From Alphaproteobacteria bacterium LSUCC0684 (GTDB lineage Bacteria; Pseudomonadota; Alphaproteobacteria; Puniceispirillales; UBA1172): DNA of 64,000 nucleotides. A model generated the notes under the pieces. That model was not told the DNA's origin and searched no databases. It saw only the letters and a program-made list of their open reading frames with translations. The stretch covers positions 2,327,001-2,391,000 of the forward strand of contig CP166130.1 of NCBI GenBank assembly GCA_041228335.1, given 5' to 3'. Within the stretch, counting starts at the first letter, position 1, and every line of letters begins with the position of its first letter. Positions 30,398-38,645 of the stretch are shown piece after piece. A program made the translations under genes and the position numbers.

Positions 30398-32446
30398 ATG
30401 TCCGATCCGTTATTGACACCATTTCAAATAGGATCGCTATCGCTTAAAAACCGAATAGTAAGCACGCCTCATGCACCGGCCCTTGCCGAAAACGGTATGC
30501 CGAAGGAACGCTATCAACGCTATCACTTGGAAAAGGCAAAAGGCGGTATTGCGATGACCATGATTGGCGGGTCATCTTGCGTCAGCCCGGACTCACCCTC
30601 TGTCTTTGGTCAACTTGACGTTTCATCTGATCGCATCATTCCATATTTCACGGAATTTGCGGAACGTATCCATAAAGAAAATTGCCGCATTGTCTGTCAG
30701 ATTTCACATCTTGGACGTCGAACAACATGGAATGATGGGGACTGGTTGCCGGTGATTGCCCCATCTCGTGTTCGTGAACCGGCCCATCGCGGCTTTCCCA
30801 AGATTATGGATCATGCCGATATTAAACGGGTTATCCAAGATTATGTTGCCGCCGCTCGGCGCCTTCGTGATAGCGGTTTTGACGGTGTTGAGATTTTACA
30901 AAACGGCCATTTGCCCGGGCAGTTTCTTTCTCCTGATACCAACCTTCGGGATGATGAATATGGTGGAAGTTTTGAAAACCGTCTGCGTTTCATCAGAGAA
31001 CTTTATGACGCGGTAAAAAAGGCGATTGGCAATGATATTGTCATTGGCGCAAGAGTTGAGATGGACAGCAAGCTTGCAGAGGGGCTTCAGCAGGATGAAG
31101 CGTTAAAAGCATTGCAAGTGATCGAAACCGACGGAACTATTGATTATTTCAACTTAAATGTGGGGCGGTCTGATACGGATTATATGCTGGCCAGTTATCC
31201 GGTACCGGCTATGTTTGTCGGGCTGGCTCCGTTTGTGCAGCTGGCAGGTCTTTTCAAATCGCAACTCAACACACCAACGATACACGCCGCGCGTATCTCT
31301 GATCTCGCAACCGCGCGATATGCTGTTCAGGAAGGGATGATGGACCTTGTCGGCATGACCCGAGCGCATATTGCTGATCCGCATATCGTCAATAAATTAC
31401 TTGACGGGCGTGAAGATGAAATCAGACCCTGCGTTGGTGCCGGATATTGTATTGACCGGATTTATAATGAAGGGGAGATGTTGTGTATCCACAATGTTGC
31501 TACCACACGAGAGCAGCATATTCCGCATATCACACCACCAACAAAGGGTGATCTTAAAAAGGTTGTTGTTATAGGTGGTGGTCCAGCTGGCATGGAAGCG
31601 GCGCGCGTTTCAGCAATGCGCGGTCATGACGTGACGTTAATAGAAGCATCATCCCAATTAGGCGGACAAGTTCGGCTGGCTGCAAAAAGTCCGTTGCGAA
31701 AGGATTTGATTGGCATTGTGAACTGGCTGGAAGATGAGATCAAAAGACTTAACGTTGATGTGGTCTGGGAACATTTTGCGGATGTCAGCAGTATCACAGC
31801 ACTTCAGCCTGATCTTGTTATAGTAGCGACGGGTGGCCTGCCTGATCATGATCATATTCAAGGGGGTGAGCTTTCCTCTTCTACATGGGATGTTTTATCG
31901 GGTGCCGCCCTTATCGCACCTTCTGGTGAAGAAACTGTTCTGGTCTATGATGATCATGGACAGCATCAAGCGGCGTCCACGGTCGTTGAACTAAGTAAAC
32001 GCGGCTACAAAGTGCAACTAGTGACCCCTGACCGTCATGCCGTTCATGAAATGGGATCTTCAAATTACCCGATGTATATCAAGGCCTTTCATGATCATCA
32101 GGTCGTGGTCACACCTGATTTAAGGCTGAAATCGCTAATGCCTGACGGCAACGGCATTGAGGCTGACTTCAGGTCTGATTATGGTGATCATCCTTACCGC
32201 ATCAAAGCTGATCATGTTGTGATTGAACATGGCACGCTGCCCAATGACGCGCTTTATCATGATCTTGTTGCGTATTCGCATAATGAAGGTATTACTGATA
32301 TTTCCGCCCTGATCGCAGGAGAAGGGCAAAATTTGCCCACGCAAAATGAAGACGGGTTCAGCCTGTTTCGTGTTGGCGATGCTGTCGCCAGCCGAAATAT
32401 TCACGCCGCGATATTGGATGCGCGCCGTCTTTGCCAATCGATCTGA
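30398..32446 (+). CDS. Two-domain flavin oxidoreductase, old-yellow-enzyme/TMADH family (N-methylproline demethylase-like)
   Basis: A 682-residue protein: an FMN TIM barrel (LTPFQIGSLSLKNRIVSTPH, QISHLGRRTT, FDGVEILQNGHLPGQFLSP, YGGSFENRLRF) followed by an FAD/NAD domain (VVVIGGGPAGMEAARVSAMRG, about 390). The family usually has a [4Fe-4S] site; here CVGAGYCIDRIY...LCIHN shows three cysteines, the second position of C-x2-C being Ala. The layout resembles trimethylamine dehydrogenase, 2,4-dienoyl-CoA reductase and StcD-type N-methylproline demethylase. The last is the best guess, from the GAGYCIDRIY segment, but is not proven. The gene stands alone in a low-GC stretch. Confidence 0.85.
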   Translation: MSDPLLTPFQIGSLSLKNRIVSTPHAPALAENGMPKERYQRYHLEKAKGGIAMTMIGGSSCVSPDSPSVFGQLDVSSDRIIPYFTEFAERIHKENCRIVCQISHLGRRTTWNDGDWLPVIAPSRVREPAHRGFPKIMDHADIKRVIQDYVAAARRLRDSGFDGVEILQNGHLPGQFLSPDTNLRDDEYGGSFENRLRFIRELYDAVKKAIGNDIVIGARVEMDSKLAEGLQQDEALKALQVIETDGTIDYFNLNVGRSDTDYMLASYPVPAMFVGLAPFVQLAGLFKSQLNTPTIHAARISDLATARYAVQEGMMDLVGMTRAHIADPHIVNKLLDGREDEIRPCVGAGYCIDRIYNEGEMLCIHNVATTREQHIPHITPPTKGDLKKVVVIGGGPAGMEAARVSAMRGHDVTLIEASSQLGGQVRLAAKSPLRKDLIGIVNWLEDEIKRLNVDVVWEHFADVSSITALQPDLVIVATGGLPDHDHIQGGELSSSTWDVLSGAALIAPSGEETVLVYDDHGQHQAASTVVELSKRGYKVQLVTPDRHAVHEMGSSNYPMYIKAFHDHQVVVTPDLRLKSLMPDGNGIEADFRSDYGDHPYRIKADHVVIEHGTLPNDALYHDLVAYSHNEGITDISALIAGEGQNLPTQNEDGFSLFRVGDAVASRNIHAAILDARRLCQSI

Positions 32447-32629
32447 TTTATGACCAACCTGACCAGTCATCACCCCGAACTGAAGGCCGAGGAGCACGTC
32501 ACGAGGTCCTCAATCCCAGGTCCTTGGTCCAAGGATTTTGGTTCTTGAACCCAGACTCCTGTTCCCGAACGTTTATCTTATGGAAACAGTCACTTGGCAC
32601 TCGGTCCTTGGACCTTGATGCTTGGAAAC
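32447..32629. other. Non-coding region with CTTGG-type repeats
   Basis: It holds a palindrome TCCTTGG-T-CCAAGGA (32521-32535) and further TTGG/CTTGG copies up to the tRNA. No gene is seen. It lies between the flavoprotein stop and the 3' end of tRNA-Gly on the opposite strand. Confidence 0.5.
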
Positions 32630-32703
32630 TGGAGCGGGTAACGGGAATCGAACCCGTGCGTTCAGCTTGGGAAGCTGACAGGCTACCATTACATCATACC
32701 CGC
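32630..32703 (-). tRNA. tRNA-Gly (CCC)
   Basis: A 74-nt cloverleaf on the minus strand. The acceptor stem is GCGGGTA/TACCCGC, the T-arm CGGGTTCGATTCCCG, and the anticodon loop TTCCCAA gives anticodon CCC. The 3' CCA is encoded. It lies 104 bp upstream of the first integrase gene, with its 5' end facing the integrases. Confidence 0.95.
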
Positions 32704-32807
32704 AGCAGTGGCTGCTAAGACGCTGATAAGAAACAGATATTTTTCATCAAAACCTTTCATTTAACAGGGATTGGATCACGAATCCTGCCCCGAAAGAGGA
32801 GATGAAA

Positions 32808-33953
32808 ATGACAATCTGTTCCCTCACACCATCGCTGGTGGCGCGAGCTCATCCACGTTCAACATCTTATATCATTCGTGATGCGAAATTGAAAGGCTTT
32901 CATCTGAGGGTCATGGCAAAGAGCCCGGCTAGGCCGGCGCGGCGGAGCTTTGCCCTTGAAGTGATGCGTGGCGGCGTTACCTTCCGGGAGACTATCGGCG
33001 ATGCCGACCGGATGAGCCTCAAGGATGCCCGTGCCATCGCCCGCCGCAGAATCGCGGCGCTGACACTGGCCCAGACCTCACCCAGTGCCGATGAAGACGT
33101 GCGATTTGACACGCTGGCGGAAATGGTCTTCAGCCGCAGGGCACGATTGTGGAAACCATCCACCTTGCGGGTCAACCGGGATTATCTCAAAAACCAGCTC
33201 CTGCCGTTCTTTGGCGACATGCCTGTTGCCGCCATCAGCCGCAATGATGTTGAAACATGGTTTGCCGGGCTGAGCGATATTCCCGAAGGAGCGAACAGGT
33301 CCGTGCCGGTGCTCTCGGCGATCCTCAGGGAAGCCGAAGAAATGGGGCTCAGGGCCGAAGACAGTAATCCGACCATCGGCCTTCGCCGTTATAGAAGGCA
33401 GACGCGGGAACGCGTTCTCACCACAGGTGAAATGGCGCGCCTCGGCCAGGCACTGGCGCGAAGGCAGGAGCGGTTCCCCCGCAAGGTGGCCATCATCACG
33501 CTGATCATCCTCACCGGATGCCGGAAGAATGAGATCATGAAGCTGCGCTGGCGTGACTATCGCGGCGGGCATTTCTATCTGGCGGACAGCAAGACCGGCC
33601 CGAAAATGGTATTTCTTTCCGCCCCGGCACGATTGGTGCTTGAGGGGGTGAAGACGAAGCGCTCGGGATATGTTTTTCCGGCGCGGGGTGGCGGGCCTCT
33701 ATCCTGCATCAATTCCTTCTGGAAAAACCTGCGGGCGGAGGCCGGGCTCGATGATCTCAGGCTCCATGACCTGCGCCACAACTACGCCAGCATCGCCATC
33801 CGCAAGGGGGAAAGCCTTGGTACGATTGGCCGCCTGCTTGGCCATCATCAGCCTGCCTCGACCCTGCGCTACGCCCATCTCGATGATGCGATGATGCATC
33901 AGGCGGTAGAGCGGATCACCACATCCATGCTGGCAACAGAAGCGGCGGAATGA
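32808..33953 (+). CDS. Tyrosine recombinase (phage-type integrase) 1
   Basis: A 381-residue integrase. The N-terminal arm-binding domain holds YIIRDAKLKGFHLRVMAKS; a SAM-like core-binding region follows (about 105-175); catalytic residues are Arg in LTGCRKNEIMKLRW (about 238), the HDLRHNYAS box (about 320), His in GHHQPASTLRY and Tyr in RYAHLDD (about 358). The set R-K-H-R-H-Y appears complete. ATG at 32808 was preferred to 32802, which sits on the ribosome site GAGGAG. It overlaps the second integrase by 4 bp. Host element is unclear. Confidence 0.92.
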   Translation: MTICSLTPSLVARAHPRSTSYIIRDAKLKGFHLRVMAKSPARPARRSFALEVMRGGVTFRETIGDADRMSLKDARAIARRRIAALTLAQTSPSADEDVRFDTLAEMVFSRRARLWKPSTLRVNRDYLKNQLLPFFGDMPVAAISRNDVETWFAGLSDIPEGANRSVPVLSAILREAEEMGLRAEDSNPTIGLRRYRRQTRERVLTTGEMARLGQALARRQERFPRKVAIITLIILTGCRKNEIMKLRWRDYRGGHFYLADSKTGPKMVFLSAPARLVLEGVKTKRSGYVFPARGGGPLSCINSFWKNLRAEAGLDDLRLHDLRHNYASIAIRKGESLGTIGRLLGHHQPASTLRYAHLDDAMMHQAVERITTSMLATEAAE

Positions 33954-35128
33954 AAATCAACCTGACACCAGCGCGGATCAAACGCTTGCGCCCGAATACC
34001 CGTGATCAGGTTATCTGGGACAGGACTGTTCCGCATTTCGGCATCAGGATCAGGACCAGTGGTGCGATGCGTTATGTCCATATGGCAATGCAGGGTGGCC
34101 GACTGGTCAGAACAACCCTTGGCGATGTACGCAGGATGTCTCTTGACGATGCCCGTGCTGCCGCCGCTGATCTCAATGCCCGGATCACGCCCGGGATAAT
34201 CGAACCTGTGCCGCTGTTCAAGGATTTTGCCTGGCAGGTCTGGTGGGCGACATGCGAGCCGCACCACAAGCCGGGGACGAAGGCAAGGCATCGTCAGGCC
34301 CTGCTGAGACACCTCATCCCTGCCTTCGGGGATATGCGGCTTGATGCCATCACCAGGCCGCATATCCTGAACTGGTTTGACCGCTACAGCCGCCGCTATC
34401 CGGGAAGTGCCAATCGGGTGATGGATGTGCTGAAGGCAATCCTCAACCACGCGGTGCGGACGGGAGTATTGGCGCGCAACCCCGCCCGGGGCATCACTCC
34501 AAATCCGAAACGGAAGATGACACGGTTTCTGAGTGATGATGAACGGTCGCGGCTCCTGAACGCGCTTGATCGGGTACGCCCGAAGGAACAGGTACAGGCG
34601 GATTTGGTGCGGATGTTGCTCTTCACCGGATGCCGGAAAGGCGAGATCCTGAACCTCCGCTGGGATGAGGTTCACGGCAGCATCCTCACCCTCAGCGACA
34701 GCAAGACCGGACCGCGCACCATCTGGCTGGGTGATGAAACCATGGCGGTACTGGAACGTCAGCGAAGGCGGAAGATGGGGCAAGGTGAGGTAAGCGACTT
34801 TGTCTTCCCCCACCCCCATGATGTCAATCGGGGCATGGGGAGTATCGACATGTTCTGGCGCAGTTTGCGGCAACGGATTGGCCTGGTGGATGTGCGGCTT
34901 CATGATCTGCGCCACACATTTGCATCACAGGCGATGCGGCAGGGAATTGCCCTGCCCGTGATCTCAAAACTGCTGGAGCATTCGAGCCTCGCCATGACCA
35001 TGCGCTACACCCATCTGGGCAATGCCGATATCGAAGCCGCCGCCGAGCGGATAGGGGCACAGATCGACAGGCAGTTGAATGAACTGCCGCAGGAGGGGGC
35101 AATCCTCCTCGCAAGACAGGAAGGGTGA
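33950..35128 (+). CDS. Tyrosine recombinase (phage-type integrase) 2
   Basis: A 392-residue integrase beginning MKINLTPARIKRLRPNTRDQ, with an arm-binding region resembling integrase 1 (IRTSGAMRYVHMAMQGG). Catalytic residues: Arg in FTGCRKGEILNLRW (about 228), HDLRHTFAS (about 318), His in LLEHSSLAMTMRY, Tyr in RYTHLGN (about 352). The start overlaps integrase 1 (ATGA). The two proteins are clearly related, so a duplication or paired recombinase is likely. No excisionase or cargo-phage operon is adjacent. Confidence 0.92.
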   Translation: MKINLTPARIKRLRPNTRDQVIWDRTVPHFGIRIRTSGAMRYVHMAMQGGRLVRTTLGDVRRMSLDDARAAAADLNARITPGIIEPVPLFKDFAWQVWWATCEPHHKPGTKARHRQALLRHLIPAFGDMRLDAITRPHILNWFDRYSRRYPGSANRVMDVLKAILNHAVRTGVLARNPARGITPNPKRKMTRFLSDDERSRLLNALDRVRPKEQVQADLVRMLLFTGCRKGEILNLRWDEVHGSILTLSDSKTGPRTIWLGDETMAVLERQRRRKMGQGEVSDFVFPHPHDVNRGMGSIDMFWRSLRQRIGLVDVRLHDLRHTFASQAMRQGIALPVISKLLEHSSLAMTMRYTHLGNADIEAAAERIGAQIDRQLNELPQEGAILLARQEG

Positions 35129-35310
35129 TCCCGTGACCAATTCCGGGATACTCCCTAAGCCTCCATGAATATCAACTGATTGGCGACCAGTTGCATACGC
35201 TCGCCGCTATTATGTTTCTGCCTGGTGGGCGGATGCGTTTTTCGCTCCTAGGTTGTCTCTTTTTACCATCACAAGCATGCAACGCAGCCATGTCACCCGG
35301 GCCTTGTGGC

Positions 35311-38300
35311 CTACACCACCTCGAAATTGGTCATGGTCAACTCAGCAGTGTAATCTTCCAGCACCATGATAACGATATCATCTGCCGTACTGGCAGTGCC
35401 GTGCGTTGCATAGATCACCGTGTCGTTGAGGGTTTTGTCGTTATACGTTGTCCCGGTATCAAAGTTGCTGGTATTGGTCCAGCGGATATTCAACGCTGCT
35501 TTCAAGCTTGCCAGCGTTGTTTCGGTCCCAAGGGCCGTATCAACACGGATTTTGTCATTGCCGCCTCTCGTCGTGCCATTGTAATAAGCGTGCCCAGAAA
35601 CTATCCCGGAACTGAAATCAATGACAGCATCCCGATTAGTCTCACCGGTAGCATGTGCCCCCTGATACAGCACAAAGATATCGTTATCACCACCGCCGCA
35701 AAGTAAATCCGCACCCTTGCCGCCAATCAGCTTATCAACCTTATAACCACCATATATTTCATCATTGCCGTCGCGCCCATCCATAACTGAGTTACTGCTT
35801 GAGACGGACAAGATATTCTTCTTGGCATCACCTGAAAAAACATTATTGGACACAACACCCCTAACAGAGCCATTTGCAGATGCTTCCAGGTTTTCAATGC
35901 TTGTCATGTAATCGTGTTCAATGCGAAAATCATCATATACACCATCACCATCATCATCGTATTCATGCCGGTAAGTGGCGCGGATATAGGTGTATCCTTC
36001 ACCACTGCCGCTTTCCCATTCCCCGGTAGCGCGGTTATATTTCCACTTCACCGGATCAGCCAGATCAACATTCACATCACTGATAAATCTATTTAGATAG
36101 AGGGATGTATCGCTACCTTCACCTCCATTAATGATATCACTGCCGCCGGTACTGCCAAGGCGGTCATCCCCGCCATAGCCGTTGAGTATATCAAAAGCCC
36201 GGCGGGCATAGATCTGGTTTGGAAGGTCATTGCCTTCCAGCACATCCGAACCATGCAGAGAATAGAAGTTCTGATAGGTAAGAGATGATGTTTTGGAAGC
36301 ATGGATGGTGTAATCTTCATAAGTGTTGGATACAGAATAACTGCTCTGATCTGCTGTCAGATAGACATCCGTCCGGCCATTGATCGTGATGGTGAAGCTT
36401 TCCGTCAGGGTCTCGGCTTCGTTGATATCAGAGGTGGTCTCGTCATCAGCACGAGCCATGGTAACGGTGATGGTTTCGGTGAGCGTGCCCTTGGCCCCAT
36501 CGGTATCGTCGTCATCCCCGTCCAGCGCTTCCACCACCGCGTTGCTGTTGTCCAGATCGTATGTCCAGGTGCCATCCTTATTCACCTTCAGGGTGCCGTA
36601 GCTTGCCGTGATGCTGGTCGCGTCCGTGGTGATGGAGGTGTCGTTGACCGAAAGTGAATAGCCGGTTCGGTCCGTATCAGCCATGATGATCTGCCCCGCC
36701 GGATCAAAAAACGGGTTGTCTTCACTCGCCGTGAAGGTGCCGGTGATGCCAATGATGGAATCGACGGTGACTTTGATCTTGGCCTTGGCGAAACCGCCAT
36801 AGCCATCGGAAACATCGACTTCGAATTCATCGATGCCGGTAAAGTCGTCATTTGGGCTATAGTTGAGGGTAGTGCTCGCTCTGACGGTATAGCTGCCATT
36901 GGCGGTTTTCACACCCCCCTGTTTTACAACAAAAGTCAACTCATCACCGTCAAATTCATCCGGCGCAAGAATGGTGTGCTGTATCTCCTCAGCCTCACCT
37001 TTGAAAGTTTTTGCCGGAGCTTCTTTTTCAGAAATAATATGGTTGACCCTGATGCTGTATTTTTCTGCCAGAGCCTCACCGCCGGTGCCGGTTTTCACCG
37101 CTACCGTATAGGTGAGCTTTTCATCCTCTGACACATGCGTCGGCAAAGTCGCACCGGATTTCAACACCAGCTGGCCATCGTTATTGACTATGAAAAGATC
37201 TGAAGCACCGCCATCTCCCCCGACGTTATCATAAACGGTGTAAACCGCGTCCTTGGCGCCGAATTTCACCTTGCCGATGGACTTGCCTGCCTTGGCCGCG
37301 TCCATCTGGACAATTTCAATATGCTTCTCGCCCTCTTCCAGCACATTATTCACCTGAATGGTCACAGGAACGACGGGATGCTCGTTTATTTCGGGATTAT
37401 TCGGCTCTATTACCGTCATTTCAATGGTCATGGTGTGGCTGGCCATGTTTTCAAAATCCAGACTTCCATTGGGTATGAGGGTGATAGCTCCGGTCACAGC
37501 ATCTATATCAAAACTATCGGAAAGGTCACCACTGATGCTGTAATAAAGTAATGCCTTGCCATCCGGATCCACTGCCTTGATCGTGCCGATCACGTCGGTA
37601 TCGCTGATATCTTCATCCACACTGAACTTGTATTCCGTTACCGGGCTATCATCATCGTCTACAAAATGAACAGGCTCTTGCACATCAAGAACATTGAGCT
37701 TGAAGATCACCGGCTCAGGATCTGGTCCTTCCCCGCTTGCCTCAGCAACGAAGATGGTAACCTTCACCGGATTATTCGGGTCCTTCAAGTCTTCGAAACT
37801 TGGGGCTTTACCTGCCTTCAGCCATAACTCCCAGCCGTTTTCCTCATCGCCCTTTATCTCAAAAATATCATTGTTGTCCTTCAGCTTCGGTTTGCCCGTT
37901 CCAAGCCCGTCATCCTTAATCGTGATATTCGCCAGTTTCACAGCCTTACCGGGGTTATCCCTGGTGCTTTCATTCACCGACGCACTTTCCACCGGATCAC
38001 CTGCGTCATTGGTCAGCAAAATTTCCGTCGGCTTCTCATCCACATCGCTGATCGAGATTGTCCCGGAAAAAGTATGATGGGTGGACTTAACCGTCGAGTC
38101 AGCAAAAGTCTCCGATTTTTCGATCACAAAGGTCAGGCTGTAGTCATCGGGCTTAGATTCGAAATCCTGCGCATCCCCGTGAAACACCAGCTTCCATACC
38201 CCATTGTCATTTTTCATTCTGAAGACCGACGTGCTCTGGCCAAATTCGATCACCCTCTTGACGGTTTCGGAAGCACTGTCCGTCCCAAACTCGGAGACAA

Positions 38301-38400
38301 TCGTTCCATCTCCGAGATTTTCCGGCAATTTGAACTTGATCGATGTGATACCGGTAACTTCGTCGGTAACAAATTCACCATTGGTGACCGTGATAGCCAT
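35311..38400 (-). CDS. Large secreted cadherin/VCBS/RTX protein
   Basis: 1029 residues, no N-terminal signal peptide. It starts MAITVTNGEF after AGGAAACC; the frame upstream to 38460 was not used. From N to C: cadherin-like domains (DVDEKPTEILL; EHPVVPVTIQV), a copy of the repeat module with WELWLKAGKAPSFED, a VCBS-type domain (about 553-677, GTFTASEDNPFFDP, SYGTLKVNKDGTWTYDL), and two RTX calcium blocks (about 715-760 GGSDIINGGEGSD; 870-905 GGKGADLLCGGGDNDIF). The C-terminus lacks a stop-transfer segment and ends in a hydrophobic/acidic tail as in type I secretion substrates. Probable adhesin or matrix protein. No type I secretion genes are in the window. Confidence 0.85.
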   Translation of the reverse strand: MAITVTNGEFVTDEVTGITSIKFKLPENLGDGTIVSEFGTDSASETVKRVIEFGQSTSVFRMKNDNGVWKLVFHGDAQDFESKPDDYSLTFVIEKSETFADSTVKSTHHTFSGTISISDVDEKPTEILLTNDAGDPVESASVNESTRDNPGKAVKLANITIKDDGLGTGKPKLKDNNDIFEIKGDEENGWELWLKAGKAPSFEDLKDPNNPVKVTIFVAEASGEGPDPEPVIFKLNVLDVQEPVHFVDDDDSPVTEYKFSVDEDISDTDVIGTIKAVDPDGKALLYYSISGDLSDSFDIDAVTGAITLIPNGSLDFENMASHTMTIEMTVIEPNNPEINEHPVVPVTIQVNNVLEEGEKHIEIVQMDAAKAGKSIGKVKFGAKDAVYTVYDNVGGDGGASDLFIVNNDGQLVLKSGATLPTHVSEDEKLTYTVAVKTGTGGEALAEKYSIRVNHIISEKEAPAKTFKGEAEEIQHTILAPDEFDGDELTFVVKQGGVKTANGSYTVRASTTLNYSPNDDFTGIDEFEVDVSDGYGGFAKAKIKVTVDSIIGITGTFTASEDNPFFDPAGQIIMADTDRTGYSLSVNDTSITTDATSITASYGTLKVNKDGTWTYDLDNSNAVVEALDGDDDDTDGAKGTLTETITVTMARADDETTSDINEAETLTESFTITINGRTDVYLTADQSSYSVSNTYEDYTIHASKTSSLTYQNFYSLHGSDVLEGNDLPNQIYARRAFDILNGYGGDDRLGSTGGSDIINGGEGSDTSLYLNRFISDVNVDLADPVKWKYNRATGEWESGSGEGYTYIRATYRHEYDDDGDGVYDDFRIEHDYMTSIENLEASANGSVRGVVSNNVFSGDAKKNILSVSSSNSVMDGRDGNDEIYGGYKVDKLIGGKGADLLCGGGDNDIFVLYQGAHATGETNRDAVIDFSSGIVSGHAYYNGTTRGGNDKIRVDTALGTETTLASLKAALNIRWTNTSNFDTGTTYNDKTLNDTVIYATHGTASTADDIVIMVLEDYTAELTMTNFEVV

Positions 38401-38460
38401 GGTTTCCTCCCCAAACGTGGTGCATGCGCGCTGGCGCAAATCAAGTCTCCGCACAAGCAC

Positions 38461-38645
38461 TGCCCGGGAGAATGGGCATCAAACCTGTTTTCAACTAATA
38501 GTTACACATAATCGTGGTAAAAACAAACATATTTTTTACGGGCGGCAAAATATCCACATCATTGCCGCAGTCTTCCGTGTTCAGAAAATCAACTATTTAC
38601 TTGTTTTTACATAATAAATTCAGATTTTCTGACCCTGCCGAGTTA
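38461..38645. other. Gap between the two large surface-protein genes
   Basis: AT-rich, 185 bp. An inverted repeat GCGGCAA/TTGCCGC (38541-38547, 38561-38567) with a 13-nt loop follows the upstream gene's stop on the minus strand. It lacks a clear T tract, so it is only a weak terminator candidate. Confidence 0.4.

Noticed and set aside
32630-32703. tRNA-Gly as attachment site of the integrase pair
   Set aside because: The integrases lie on the 5' side of the tRNA, whereas integration normally uses the 3' end; no repeat of the tRNA 3' end was found elsewhere in the window.
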